Positions 16,408-25,981 of a stretch of 64,000 nucleotides of DNA are shown one piece after another. Positions within the stretch are counted from its first letter, which is position 1. Each line of letters opens with the position of its first letter. Under the pieces are notes generated by a model that saw only the letters and a list, made by a program, of their open reading frames with translations, made no database searches and was not told the origin of the DNA. The position numbers and the translations under genes are program-made. Source of the DNA: DATFVA01 sp963747755. GTDB lineage: Bacteria > Bacteroidota > Ignavibacteria > Ignavibacteriales > Ignavibacteriaceae. The stretch is taken from the NCBI GenBank assembly GCA_963747755.1, contig CAVVGK010000014.1, forward strand, positions 248,001 through 312,000. The letters are read 5' to 3'.

Positions 16408-18825
16408 TTAATATGACGGTCTTTCAGCACCGCCGGCTTTAATTTTCATCAGAACTTCACCAATCAGCAAAGGACTGCTGACACAGGCAGCTTTAGCTTC
16501 GAATTCCCACAGCCAGGGAATTTCCTCTATCATCTGCGAAAGTCTTCCAATCAGCTCGCCGATACCTTTTTTCTCCGGCAGATTCATTTCCGATAGTGTT
16601 TCTTCAAGGTCAATATCAGTAAGCGGAGTAATACGGAGCACTGATTTAATTTCGGAGATATCTACCTCGATAAGGGGACCGAATAATGGATCAGGCTTTA
16701 CCTTTACCCTTAAAACAGGTGTTCCCCAGGGCTGTGTAGAAGCCGATTCAATACCGAAGTTTTTTAATAAGGCAGCTATTGTCTCTTTTGAAACTATCAT
16801 AACCGTCTCTTTTTCGGATATCTTTTCCAATTCCTTTTGAACAGCAGATCGGGCTTCACCGGCATTTACATCCTTAAACCAGACAAGCTTTCCGGCCGGC
16901 TTCTTACGGTATTCAACATACTTCACAATACGGCCGAGCGCACTTACTGCAGATTCAGGAAAACGGAATGCAGGAAATTGAATAGGTCTATTACCGTTAC
17001 CGGATTCATCTTCAATAGATATAGTACCTTCGGCTCCCATTATGCAGAGCAGGACGGTTTTCTGAATTCCCGTTTTTTCTTCTGCATACTTTACACCTCT
17101 TCTGATTGCTGCCTCTATTGGTTTTGTTGAGCATTTACCTACACAGGCAAAACCGACAAGAAGAGCATCAACATCATCGCTCGCTAAGGCTTGTTTAACA
17201 GCCTCTTCATATTTATCAGGTGATGTGAAAGCACCCAGGTCAATAACACCGGGACCGCTTACGCTCAGATAGTTGATCTCACAGGCATCAGCAAATAAAG
17301 TTGCAACTCCAGATGAGTTAGCTATTATACTCACCCGGTTCCCCTTCGGCAGCGGCTGATGAACAAGCACCACAGCAACGTCGAATAAATCTTCGAGAGT
17401 GGGAGCCAGTACAATACCCGTCTGCTGAAATAACGCTTCTACTTCCCTTTCCCCCGCCCTGATTGCACCGCTTTTTAATTCTGTAGTTTTCCTGCCGGCA
17501 ATACTCTTACCGCTTTTTATACACAGAATCGGCTTTTTATTAGTCATTCTCCTTGCAATTCTCACAAACTTGCGCGGGTTTCCGAATGTCTCAAGATAAA
17601 GGATTGCCATCTTTGTATTTGGATCCTCTTCCCAGTACTGAAGAAGGTCATTGCCTGAAACATCTGCACGGTTGCCTGCAGATACGAAAGTAGTGAAGCT
17701 CACGCCCTTCTCAAGAGCGTAATCCAGGATTACGAGACCCAATGCAGCTGAATGAGAAAAGAAGCCTGTATGTCCCGGCGGCATAATATGAGGGGCCATA
17801 CTTGCATTAAGTCTTACTTTCGGATCTGTATTCATAACGCCCAGGCAGCTGGGACCAAGAAGGCGAACGCCATGTGCCCTCACCAATTCTGCAAGCTTCT
17901 TCTGACGTTCAAGTCCTTCGGCACCCGCATCTGCAAACCCTGCCGAAACTACCACAAGTCCTTTTGTTCCAGCCTTTATAGCCCTGAGTGCTATATCATA
18001 AACCTTTTCAGCATTAACTGCGATTACAGCAAGGTCGGCTTTTTCAGGAATTTCATTTATGGAAGGATAGGCTTTAATACCATTTACAGAATTCGTATGG
18101 GGATTAACGGGATAGATAGTGCCTGCAAATTGAGCAGAGAGAATATTTTTGAAAATAATATTACCAATGGAAGAAGGATCCCTTGAGGCTCCTATAACAG
18201 CAACAACTTCCGGGCGAAGGAGAGGGATAAGAGAATTTGCCACAGCAATTCTTTCACGGAGCCCTGTAATCTCCCACAATGCCGCAGCACTGCCCACAGG
18301 AAGTTCAATATGCACTGTATCCGAATTCCAGACCTGGTGTCTCTCAAAACCGGAACTCTTAAAAACATTTATCATCGGCTGATTATCTGGAAGAACCTCA
18401 GCCTCAAACTCGATAAAACCGTTGGCAGCAGCCAGTCCGGCCAGCCTCTCCAGCAGCAAAGTTCCGATACCCTTCCCCTGGTAATCATCCTCAATAAGAA
18501 ATGCAACCTCCGCAGTATGACCATTTCCGCTGGCAATATAGTTGCCGAGGCCCACTACCTTAGAATCTCTGTCCTCTCCGGTAAGCGCAATTACACAACC
18601 GTCAGATTTCAGATCTCCGCTGCAGAGTTGTTTAATGACATCAGCCGATACCTGTGATATTGATGCCATAAATCTCATTCTCAGGCTTTCGCGGGAAACG
18701 CGGAACATAAAAGATTCGACTTTGGGAATATCATCGAGAGAAGCGGGTCTGAAAATCAATCCCTGGCCGTTTTTAAGCAAGACGTGTTCTTTGTAGGTGA
18801 GACCTTCTGGTATTATTCTGAACAT
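16408..18825 (-). CDS. GNAT protein acetyltransferase fused to a degenerate NDP-forming acyl-CoA synthetase (Pat-like)
   Basis: 805-residue protein. N-terminal GNAT acetyltransferase (about 20-175) with acetyl-CoA loop QGKGIG at 116-121. Next come a CoA-binding Rossmann domain (about 204-300, VVAVIGASRDPSSIG) and succinyl-CoA-ligase-like domains (about 345-650). In functional NDP-forming synthetases a catalytic histidine sits in an SHTG motif; here the aligned segment is ELKSGAIRAG (449-458) with no histidine. The C-terminal ATP-grasp is a stub of about 120 residues: it jumps from FGIESASTQPWG to LRVKVKPDPLFGP, so the nucleotide-binding centre is missing. It therefore looks like an acetyl-CoA-sensing pseudoenzyme driving a lysine acetyltransferase. 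GNAT-first order resembles actinobacterial PatA-type fusions rather than Salmonella Pat. Confidence 0.88.
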   Translation of the reverse strand: MFRIIPEGLTYKEHVLLKNGQGLIFRPASLDDIPKVESFMFRVSRESLRMRFMASISQVSADVIKQLCSGDLKSDGCVIALTGEDRDSKVVGLGNYIASGNGHTAEVAFLIEDDYQGKGIGTLLLERLAGLAAANGFIEFEAEVLPDNQPMINVFKSSGFERHQVWNSDTVHIELPVGSAAALWEITGLRERIAVANSLIPLLRPEVVAVIGASRDPSSIGNIIFKNILSAQFAGTIYPVNPHTNSVNGIKAYPSINEIPEKADLAVIAVNAEKVYDIALRAIKAGTKGLVVVSAGFADAGAEGLERQKKLAELVRAHGVRLLGPSCLGVMNTDPKVRLNASMAPHIMPPGHTGFFSHSAALGLVILDYALEKGVSFTTFVSAGNRADVSGNDLLQYWEEDPNTKMAILYLETFGNPRKFVRIARRMTNKKPILCIKSGKSIAGRKTTELKSGAIRAGEREVEALFQQTGIVLAPTLEDLFDVAVVLVHQPLPKGNRVSIIANSSGVATLFADACEINYLSVSGPGVIDLGAFTSPDKYEEAVKQALASDDVDALLVGFACVGKCSTKPIEAAIRRGVKYAEEKTGIQKTVLLCIMGAEGTISIEDESGNGNRPIQFPAFRFPESAVSALGRIVKYVEYRKKPAGKLVWFKDVNAGEARSAVQKELEKISEKETVMIVSKETIAALLKNFGIESASTQPWGTPVLRVKVKPDPLFGPLIEVDISEIKSVLRITPLTDIDLEETLSEMNLPEKKGIGELIGRLSQMIEEIPWLWEFEAKAACVSSPLLIGEVLMKIKAGGAERPSY

Positions 18826-18865
18826 TGGTTATTATTTCCCATTATTAACCACGGGAATAATATAT

Positions 18866-18901
18866 AAAAAAAATGGAGGTTCCAAGTTTCAGAACCTCCA
18901 T
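18866..18901 (-). terminator. Rho-independent terminator after acs
   Basis: A perfect 10-bp inverted repeat (ATGGAGGTTC and complement, arms 18873-18882 and 18892-18901) is followed on the minus strand by eight T. It ends satP-acs transcription 10 bases after the acs stop. The acetyltransferase-acuB-acuC genes beyond would need their own promoter or read-through. Confidence 0.9.
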
Positions 18902-18910
18902 ATAATTCAA

Positions 18911-20938
18911 TCAGGCCATATTCTTTATTTCTTCAACGACCTGGGGATTAGCCAGAGTTGTGATATCACCTGTGTCCTGTTTGTTTGCGATAGCAGAAAG
19001 GATACGGCGCATAATCTTGCCGGATCTTGTCTTTGGCATATCAGAAACAATCCAAACCTTGCCGGGTTTTGCTATAGGTCCTATTTCACTGGCAAGGGTT
19101 GCAGATACTTTCTTTTCTATTTCAGGACTCGCCAGGATTCCAGGTTTTAAGGAAACGAAGATATGAGGTATCTTTCCTTTTATCGGATCGGCAACAGGCA
19201 CAACAGCAGCTTCACCGACTTCCTGGCACATAAGTGCTGCAGATTCGAGTTCTTTTGTACCAAGACGATGACCCGCAACGTTTATTACGTCATCAATTCG
19301 TCCAAGTATTCTGAAGTAGCCGTCAGGAGCTTCAACCGCGCCGTCACCGGCGAAGTAGGGCCAGTCCTGCCACTTTTTACTTTCAGGATGCTTATTATAG
19401 CGTTCGTAATATTGTCTTACGAACCTGTCATCATCGCCCCAGATTGTAAGCATTCTGCCGGGCCATGGATTCTGAATACAGATATTTCCTGCCTTTCCGC
19501 TTCCCGCCGGGAGAGGTTTACCTTCATCATCAAAGATGATCGGGTAAATTCCTGGTACACCAGGACCAGCGCTTCCGGGTTTCATTTTATGAACTCCAGG
19601 GATAGTTGAGCAAAGAAATCCTCCGGTTTCAGTCTGCCACCAGGTATCTACAATAGCAGCCTCTTTTTTACCTACCGTATTGTAATACCATCTCCATACT
19701 TCAGGTTCGATAGGTTCTCCTACCGTGGTCATATGTTTAAAGTGGTAGTTATACTTTGAAGGTTCATCAGGACCCACACGGCGAAGAGCACGTATAGCAG
19801 TAGGTGATGTATGAAATATATTTACATCCAGTTCCTCAGCAACGCGCCATGGTCTTCCTGCATCAGGATGCGTCGGTACGCCTTCGAAAATAACAGAAGA
19901 TGCAGCCAGGGCGAGAGGACCGTATATGATATAAGAGTGTCCTGTTATCCAGCCGATATCAGCCATACACCAGTAAACATCTTCCGGGTGAATATCCTGA
20001 ATGTATTTTGATGTTCCTGTAACATACGACATATACCCGCCAATTGAGTGCTGGGCGCCTTTCGGTTTACCGGTCGAACCGGAAGTGTACATAATGAAAA
20101 GTGTATCTTCAGATAAAAGCTGTTCAGGCTCAACTTTTTGATGATAATAATTTTTAATCACATCGTTAACCAGGAAGTCGCGGCCGTCTACAAGCGGAGT
20201 TTTAACCGAATATTTTCCCGGGTAACGTTCGAATATGAGAACTTTATCTACTTTCTGACCCTCTTTTTGAGCCTCATCGCAGGCTATATCAGCTTTCTCT
20301 TTATGATCAATAAGTGTTCCGGCTCTATAATATGAATCTGCTGTAATAAGAACCTTGCTTTTTGCATCAGCTATTCTTTCACCGCAGGCTTTCCCCGAAA
20401 ACCCGGAGAATACCTGTGAATGAATAGCCCCGATGCGGGCGCAGGCCAGCATGGCAACAGCAATTTCAGGAATCATGGGCATATGAAGGGTTACTGTATC
20501 ACCTGGCTTTACACCACAGAAATCTTTCAGCAGTGCAGCAAATTCATTAACCTTCACATAGAGTTCCTGGTAAGTTATATGCTGTATTGCTTCATCTTCC
20601 GGTTCAGGTACAAAATGTATAGCAGTCTTATTTTTATATTTATCAAGATGTCTGTCTATACAGTTGTATGAAGCGTTTATCTTTCCTCCTGTAAACCATT
20701 TAAAGAAAGGTGGATTGCTGGAATCAAGTACCTGATCGTAAGGCTTGTACCAGTCGAGCATATCCGCATATTCTTTGAAGCAGTCGGGAAACTTATCCAT
20801 CGAGAATCTGTCAAGAACCTTTTCATCTTTTATATTCGCCTGCCGATTAAATCCCTCCGCAGGCGGAAAATAGTCCTCTTCTTTCCAATGCACCGCAATC
20901 TGAGATTCGGATACTTCATCATTAATGTTTGTTGACAT
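18911..20938 (-). CDS. acs: Acetyl-CoA synthetase (AMP-forming)
   Basis: Activates acetate to acetyl-CoA through acetyl-AMP. The 675-residue protein has the adenylation P-loop YTSGSTGKPKG, the WWQTETGG core motif, GRIDDVINVAGHRLGT, and the C-terminal PKTRSGKIMRR. Its lysine (K641) is the known target of reversible acetylation that switches the enzyme off. An acetyltransferase and an AcuC-type deacetylase lie immediately downstream, so that control probably operates here. It follows satP by 35 bases and ends at a strong terminator. Confidence 0.97.
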   Translation of the reverse strand: MSTNINDEVSESQIAVHWKEEDYFPPAEGFNRQANIKDEKVLDRFSMDKFPDCFKEYADMLDWYKPYDQVLDSSNPPFFKWFTGGKINASYNCIDRHLDKYKNKTAIHFVPEPEDEAIQHITYQELYVKVNEFAALLKDFCGVKPGDTVTLHMPMIPEIAVAMLACARIGAIHSQVFSGFSGKACGERIADAKSKVLITADSYYRAGTLIDHKEKADIACDEAQKEGQKVDKVLIFERYPGKYSVKTPLVDGRDFLVNDVIKNYYHQKVEPEQLLSEDTLFIMYTSGSTGKPKGAQHSIGGYMSYVTGTSKYIQDIHPEDVYWCMADIGWITGHSYIIYGPLALAASSVIFEGVPTHPDAGRPWRVAEELDVNIFHTSPTAIRALRRVGPDEPSKYNYHFKHMTTVGEPIEPEVWRWYYNTVGKKEAAIVDTWWQTETGGFLCSTIPGVHKMKPGSAGPGVPGIYPIIFDDEGKPLPAGSGKAGNICIQNPWPGRMLTIWGDDDRFVRQYYERYNKHPESKKWQDWPYFAGDGAVEAPDGYFRILGRIDDVINVAGHRLGTKELESAALMCQEVGEAAVVPVADPIKGKIPHIFVSLKPGILASPEIEKKVSATLASEIGPIAKPGKVWIVSDMPKTRSGKIMRRILSAIANKQDTGDITTLANPQVVEEIKNMA

Positions 20939-20973
20939 CAGTTTACTCCTGTAATTTATTTTTTAATGAACTC

Positions 20974-21606
20974 TTAGCCTATCGGTAGTACTGTTTTTCC
21001 GTAGGTTTCGTTCAGAATTTGTGCAAAGGCGAGGTAAACTGCTGAAAGACCGCAGAATATACCTTCATAGCCCGTGAATGTCTTTATAGCTGAACTTCCT
21101 GTGGCATCACCAAGTGCCAGGAGCCAAAATAATACAAACAGGGTAAAAAATACAACCTGTAAAGCTTTGTTATGTTTTAATGTGGCTATCCACATAACGA
21201 AAGTAAATAAGCCCCACATGAACAGGTAAGCAACCATACTGCCGCTGTCAGCAGCAGCGCCTGCATTGAAGTTAGGCATTAAAATTAGTGCGACAAGAGT
21301 AAGCCAGAACAATCCGTAAGATGTGAATGCCACCGTTCCGAAGGTATTTCCTTTCTTCCATTCCATCCAGCCGGCGAATATCTGAGCCATGCCGCCGTAG
21401 AAAATTCCCATTGCAAGGATCATACTGCTCAGACCGAAGATTCCGGCATTATGAAGGTTTAACAATACGGTTGTCATACCGAATCCAAGCAGCCCGAGGG
21501 GAGCCGGGTTTGCAGTTGTATCGGTAATTTTCGTTGTAGCCGAAGTCAACAAATCCAGTGAGGTAGATTTTGAAGCAGTTTCAGCAACGTGAGTAGTCTC
21601 TGACAT
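20974..21606 (-). CDS. satP: Acetate transporter (GPR1/FUN34/YaaH family)
   Basis: Six-helix inner-membrane carrier for acetate or succinate, 210 residues. The family signature NPAPLGLLGFGMTTVLLN is at about 33-50, followed by hydrophobic helices (LSSMILAMGIFYGGMAQIFAG, FWLTLVALILMPNF, and others). A soluble N-terminal tail of 30 residues rich in Thr/Ser precedes it. A canonical AAGGAGGTC ribosome site lies just before the ATG. It is first in a satP-acs operon, so uptake and activation of acetate are coupled. Confidence 0.93.
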   Translation of the reverse strand: MSETTHVAETASKSTSLDLLTSATTKITDTTANPAPLGLLGFGMTTVLLNLHNAGIFGLSSMILAMGIFYGGMAQIFAGWMEWKKGNTFGTVAFTSYGLFWLTLVALILMPNFNAGAAADSGSMVAYLFMWGLFTFVMWIATLKHNKALQVVFFTLFVLFWLLALGDATGSSAIKTFTGYEGIFCGLSAVYLAFAQILNETYGKTVLPIG

Positions 21607-22032
21607 AAGACCTCCTTATTTGATTTAGTTTATTAATAGAGATTCCACAGTTGACTCTCTGTAAAATCTGATTTTCCAGGTTTCTGAAATAAATCTTATA
21701 TGAATTGCCGAAGTTCAAAATTCTCCCTCTGAATTTCCGGTAAATATCTTAGCCTTTATACAAATATATCTGAAGTGGTAAATCGCAACGTTTCATGATC
21801 CCAAAGAATATGCCATGCAGATTACTTGCTAAATATCAAATAATAAAAGGCACGACAGATCCTAGCTGGCGGAGATTCACCAGCTTTGGCTAAATTTCAC
21901 CAGCCGGATTATATGCATTGGAGATTTGAAAGAAAGGCGTGCCCAGAGGAGTAAAAATGAAATATCAACCGGCCCCGTAAACTTGTATTGAGAGTACTCC
22001 GGACCGGTTAAAAGACTGGCTAACCCGTATTT
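21607..22032. other. Intergenic region with nested inverted repeats
   Basis: This 426-base gap has no credible gene. Its right end holds a terminator-like hairpin (21968-22010). The middle (about 21848-21944) contains AGCTGG...CCAGCT, a repeated TTCACCAGC, and outer GGCACG...CGTGCC arms. It could be a folded RNA or a decayed repeat. The left part should contain the satP promoter, but I see no convincing box. Confidence 0.35.
21968..22010 (-). terminator. Terminator-like hairpin
   Basis: Imperfect stem AACCGG.CC at 21968-21976 pairs with GG.CCGGTT at 22002-22010. On the minus strand it is followed by a T-rich stretch (ATATTTCATTTTTAC). It lies just after the stop of the broken lipoprotein gene. 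Confidence 0.45.
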
Positions 22033-23377
22033 CTACTGAGCAGCGGTTTTGAAGTAAATCTGATCATAAGTATAATTGCCTGATACAGAATATACCGTGT
22101 AGTACAGATAATAATTAAAATCATACATGAGGTCTTCATCGGGATTTAATATCAGAGTTCCCCCATCCTGTGATAATGTAATGGTACAGGGAACTGAATT
22201 GTATGGATAACCATTTTCCTGAAGAATAATATAAGAACCAGATGTATCTACTGTTGTATTAAATATAAATTCGATGTTTTCAGCAACCGGAAAATTGTTT
22301 GTATATGTGCCTTCAACAATTTCCAGGTTCGTGTGAATCATATGTATCTGGTCTGAGCCGGATGTCACAAAAGATCCTGAAAAATCGAATGGTGTGTTGT
22401 CAATAGTTTTTCCCTGAATCAGTATGTAATACCTGGTGTTTTCCCGCAGAGTTGAATACGGGTTCATAATAAGTGCGGTATTATTCGTTCCCCATGTTGA
22501 TTCAAAATACACGGATGTTCCGTAGTAATCATTTCTCCTCAGTTGAATGTCAACCGAAGAAACATCAACTGAACGGGAAAACATGATTTCAAGGTTTGCA
22601 GAAGGATCATAATCGGTCTGACCATAGGGACTTGTTAGCAGAACTACTTCTGATCCCGCTACGAGGGCCGATAGATTTTCCGCATTCACGGTTACATCAG
22701 GAATTAAAGAAACGGACGGAGCCGAAGCAGTTTCATACTCAACACCATCAAGGGTGAAGGGTAAAGAATAAAGTATTGTATAATAGCTGTTATATGCAGG
22801 CAGATTACGATCAAATAGATAGTTTCCTTCATTATCAGTCTGGGTTGTATAAATTGAAGGCTCTATAGTGCTTTCAGAAAAACGCATAACTATTGTTACT
22901 CCGGGAGCGGGTTTCATATTTCCATTACCGTCTTTGCCATAAACCTTACCGCGTACACCTGCATTCAGTCTGTACAAGGTTAAATCCCTTACAAGACTAA
23001 CATTGTAATCTTTGGATGAAGGATTCTGTCCAGCAACTTCCTCAATCGAAGGAACGTCAGCCAGAACTTTACCTATAGCATAATTTCCATCTGCCGAAAC
23101 AGTAAGCTCGTATTCACCGGTTCCAAGTCACTGGATATAATAATATCCTAGACTGTCTGTAATAACAGTTTTCATTTCGCCGTAAACCAGATATATAACC
23201 TTTTCCGGCAATTCTTTCCCTGGTATAATTATCAATCACTACTCCGTGTACATTACCTATTACCCGCCCGTCAGCGGGGGGTACGATATATTCAGTGTTC
23301 TTATCACGACAACCTGAAATAACAAAGACTGCTAATAAGAATAGCACACTGATCCTACTGATTACCGCTATCATCAT
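22033..23377 (-). pseudogene. Lipoprotein with Ig-like domain, broken by a frameshift and a stop
   Basis: The start (MMIAVISRISVLFLLAVFVI, lipobox VISGC) is a lipoprotein signal. The frame is correct through RERIAG, then shifts. One extra A in the run complementary to 23201-23204 explains it, because the other frame reads on as KVIYLVYGEMKTVITDSLG. That frame meets an in-frame TGA at 23128-23130 (after YYYIQ) and then continues to 22033. The repaired product would be about 447 residues: lipoprotein signal, two carboxypeptidase-regulatory-like modules, and SbsA-type bacterial Ig-like domains (YDPSANLEIMFSRSVDVSS and similar). Two independent lesions favour a true pseudogene, though the A-run change alone could be a sequencing error. 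Confidence 0.8.
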
Positions 23378-23664
23378 TTCTCCTCTGTTTTTGATGATTA
23401 TTAAATGATCAATCAGTTTAGCTGAAAGATTTAATTTGCATTTATTTTACTGAATGAATTTTACCGGAATTACGATCTGCTGTATGGCATACATTCAATT
23501 GACGGATCCCTTTCGTTTCACTCCCTGAATATTTTCACCATTAAAAATAAAAATTTATCTGCTTAAAAAGAAAGAAATGTCTCAACTTTTAGGGTTAATA
23601 CCATATTTAGATTGAGTAAAGCAAAATTCTTTTATATTTTATAGATAATGATTGGAAGTTCTAT

Positions 23665-25980
23665 TTGAAAACTTTCGCTCCTTTAATTGTTTTTTTACTT
23701 ATCCTGGTGGTTTCAGCGGGATTTTGTCAGAATAAGGAAGTTAAAATTTCAGGATTGATTACGGATGCCTCCACAGGTGAAGTCCTCATAAGAACCAACA
23801 TCCTTCTTTACAAAGACACTCTATCCCTTGATAGTCCTCCCCTCCGCGGTGCTGTAACCAACCAGTTCGGATTTTATGTTATCCCCGATATTGAGCCAGG
23901 TAATTACTTCCTTATTGCGCGATATATAGGTTATAAAACCGTTGTTCGCGAGCTAAAGGTCAAAGGCTCAAAGCCAACTTTCAGTTTTAACATTGAACTG
24001 GAACCGGAAAACATTAAGCTTGGTGAAGTAATTGTTAAGGGCGAAAAAAAGAAGATCCCGGATATCAGCACAGTTGACATCTCACCTGATCTGCTCAGGA
24101 AGCTTCCCTCACTCAGCGGTGAAGTGGATCTTTTCAGAGCTTTGCAGATGCTGCCGGGCGTAGCAACAGTTTCGGAAATTTCAAACGGACTTTACGTACG
24201 CGGGGGGTCACCAGATCAAACGCTCACGCTGGTAGACGGAATTATTGTTTACAACCCTTCACACCTTGGAAATTTTGCAAGTACCTTTAATTCGGATGCA
24301 ATTAAGAATGTAAAGCTGATCAAAGGTGCCTTCCCGGCAGAGTACGGCGGAAGGCTTTCGAGTGTTCTTGATGTAAAATTACGTTCGGGCACAAAAGAAT
24401 CAAACAAGGGAATTATAAGTCTTGGTGCGGTAAACTCCCACGCGACTTTTGAGGGACCTCTTGGTGATAATGCAACATATATGATTTCCGGAAGGAAAAT
24501 GTATTATGATTTATTACAGAAAAATTTCAACAAGAACTCTACTGTTCCCAGGTATAATTTTTACGATCTCAGCGGGAAATTGACAAGGAATTTAAGTGAG
24601 CAAAGTATACTTTTTATAAGCGGTATGTACAGCCAGGACAATGTTTATAGTCCCGCCGCCGGCAACAACAGCTATGACATTTCATGGAATAATTTCGCTG
24701 CAGGTCTGAACTGGATCCAGATTAGCTCGAATTCAATCTTTACAAACAGTCTTGTCAGTTATGTTGATTACAATTTTAAATCTGTTATAACAGATAGTCT
24801 TACTCCCGGTACACTCTCGAATTATTTTTCCGCTTCCGATCTGAAAGATTTTGACGTAAGGCAGAATGGTGAGATTCATTGGAACGAAGATAATACTGCC
24901 AAACTGGGATTTGATCTTGCTTTTCATAATTATCATCTGCTTTACAGTGATGTGTATGATCCCATAATTGAGGCAGATCCTTTCGCAGGATTTGATCTTA
25001 GTTCACTCGAAGGTTCCTTGTACCTTCAGAACGAGTCTCATATAACCAAAGATCTTTTTACGAACATCGGGGGAAGAGTTTATTATTTTGATAAACAGAA
25101 ATACCTGAGTTTTGAACCCAGGGTTTCTGCGGATTATTCTCCCTTCTCAAAATTCAGGATAAAGGGTGCATTTGCAATAGCCCATCAGTTTCTTCACCTG
25201 ATAGTTAGAAATGATATATCCCTCCCTACAGATTTGTGGTATCCCTCAACTCGGAATATCTCCCCCGGAAAATCCATTCAGTATGTTGGAGGATTTGATT
25301 ATACACTGCCTGATTATTATTTCTCAATTGAAGGTTATTATAAAAGTCTGAAAAACCTGTATGAATTCAGAAACGATCCAACCCTCAACCCCCGCAATAA
25401 TAATATTGATGATCAGTTTGTGCGCGGTGAGGGTGAGGCATACGGAATTGAGTTTTTTATAAACAGGACACTGGGCGACCTTGCCGGATGGATAGGATAC
25501 ACGCTGTCCTGGACAAGAGAAAAATTTGATGAACTCAATGCAGGAAAAATATTTTATCCAAGGTATGACCGAAGACATGATGTATCGGTTGTATTAACGT
25601 TTGAACCGGATGATGACTGGACATTAGGGGCTACCTGGGTATATGCTTCGGGACAAGGATTCACTCTGCCTATTGGTCAATATTTCTTTCGCGGCGCAGG
25701 ACTGGATGAGTCGTCGGGAATAAACTATAACTACACTAACAGAAACGGGTACAAGCTTCCGGCTTATCATAAACTTGATCTCAGCACTTCATATAAGTTC
25801 ATCTGGGCAGGACTCAAATGGGAGACATTCCTGAATGTTTATAATGTATACAACAGGAATAACGCCTTTGCACGTTATGTAACATATGAAAAAAATGCGG
25901 CCGGAAATGATGTGCCGAAATTAAAACAGGTTAGTCTTTTTCCTGTCATCCCGATGGCCGGGATTAAACTGGAATTTTAA
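23665..25980 (+). CDS. TonB-dependent receptor with carboxypeptidase-regulatory-like domain
   Basis: 771-residue outer-membrane receptor. It has a signal peptide (MKTFAPLIVFLLILVVSAGF), a regulatory beta domain (about 26-115), a plug (VRGGSPDQTLTLVDGIIVYN, FPAEYGGRLSSVLDVKLRSG) and a beta-barrel ending in an aromatic residue (IKLEF). The start is TTG at 23665; the only nearby ATG (23648) runs into a stop after six codons. It is followed after one base by a DUF4249 lipoprotein, the standard partner of this receptor type in Bacteroidetes, and then by a rhodanese-like lipoprotein. The ligand is unknown. Confidence 0.92.
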   Translation: MKTFAPLIVFLLILVVSAGFCQNKEVKISGLITDASTGEVLIRTNILLYKDTLSLDSPPLRGAVTNQFGFYVIPDIEPGNYFLIARYIGYKTVVRELKVKGSKPTFSFNIELEPENIKLGEVIVKGEKKKIPDISTVDISPDLLRKLPSLSGEVDLFRALQMLPGVATVSEISNGLYVRGGSPDQTLTLVDGIIVYNPSHLGNFASTFNSDAIKNVKLIKGAFPAEYGGRLSSVLDVKLRSGTKESNKGIISLGAVNSHATFEGPLGDNATYMISGRKMYYDLLQKNFNKNSTVPRYNFYDLSGKLTRNLSEQSILFISGMYSQDNVYSPAAGNNSYDISWNNFAAGLNWIQISSNSIFTNSLVSYVDYNFKSVITDSLTPGTLSNYFSASDLKDFDVRQNGEIHWNEDNTAKLGFDLAFHNYHLLYSDVYDPIIEADPFAGFDLSSLEGSLYLQNESHITKDLFTNIGGRVYYFDKQKYLSFEPRVSADYSPFSKFRIKGAFAIAHQFLHLIVRNDISLPTDLWYPSTRNISPGKSIQYVGGFDYTLPDYYFSIEGYYKSLKNLYEFRNDPTLNPRNNNIDDQFVRGEGEAYGIEFFINRTLGDLAGWIGYTLSWTREKFDELNAGKIFYPRYDRRHDVSVVLTFEPDDDWTLGATWVYASGQGFTLPIGQYFFRGAGLDESSGINYNYTNRNGYKLPAYHKLDLSTSYKFIWAGLKWETFLNVYNVYNRNNAFARYVTYEKNAAGNDVPKLKQVSLFPVIPMAGIKLEF

Positions 25981-25981
25981 T

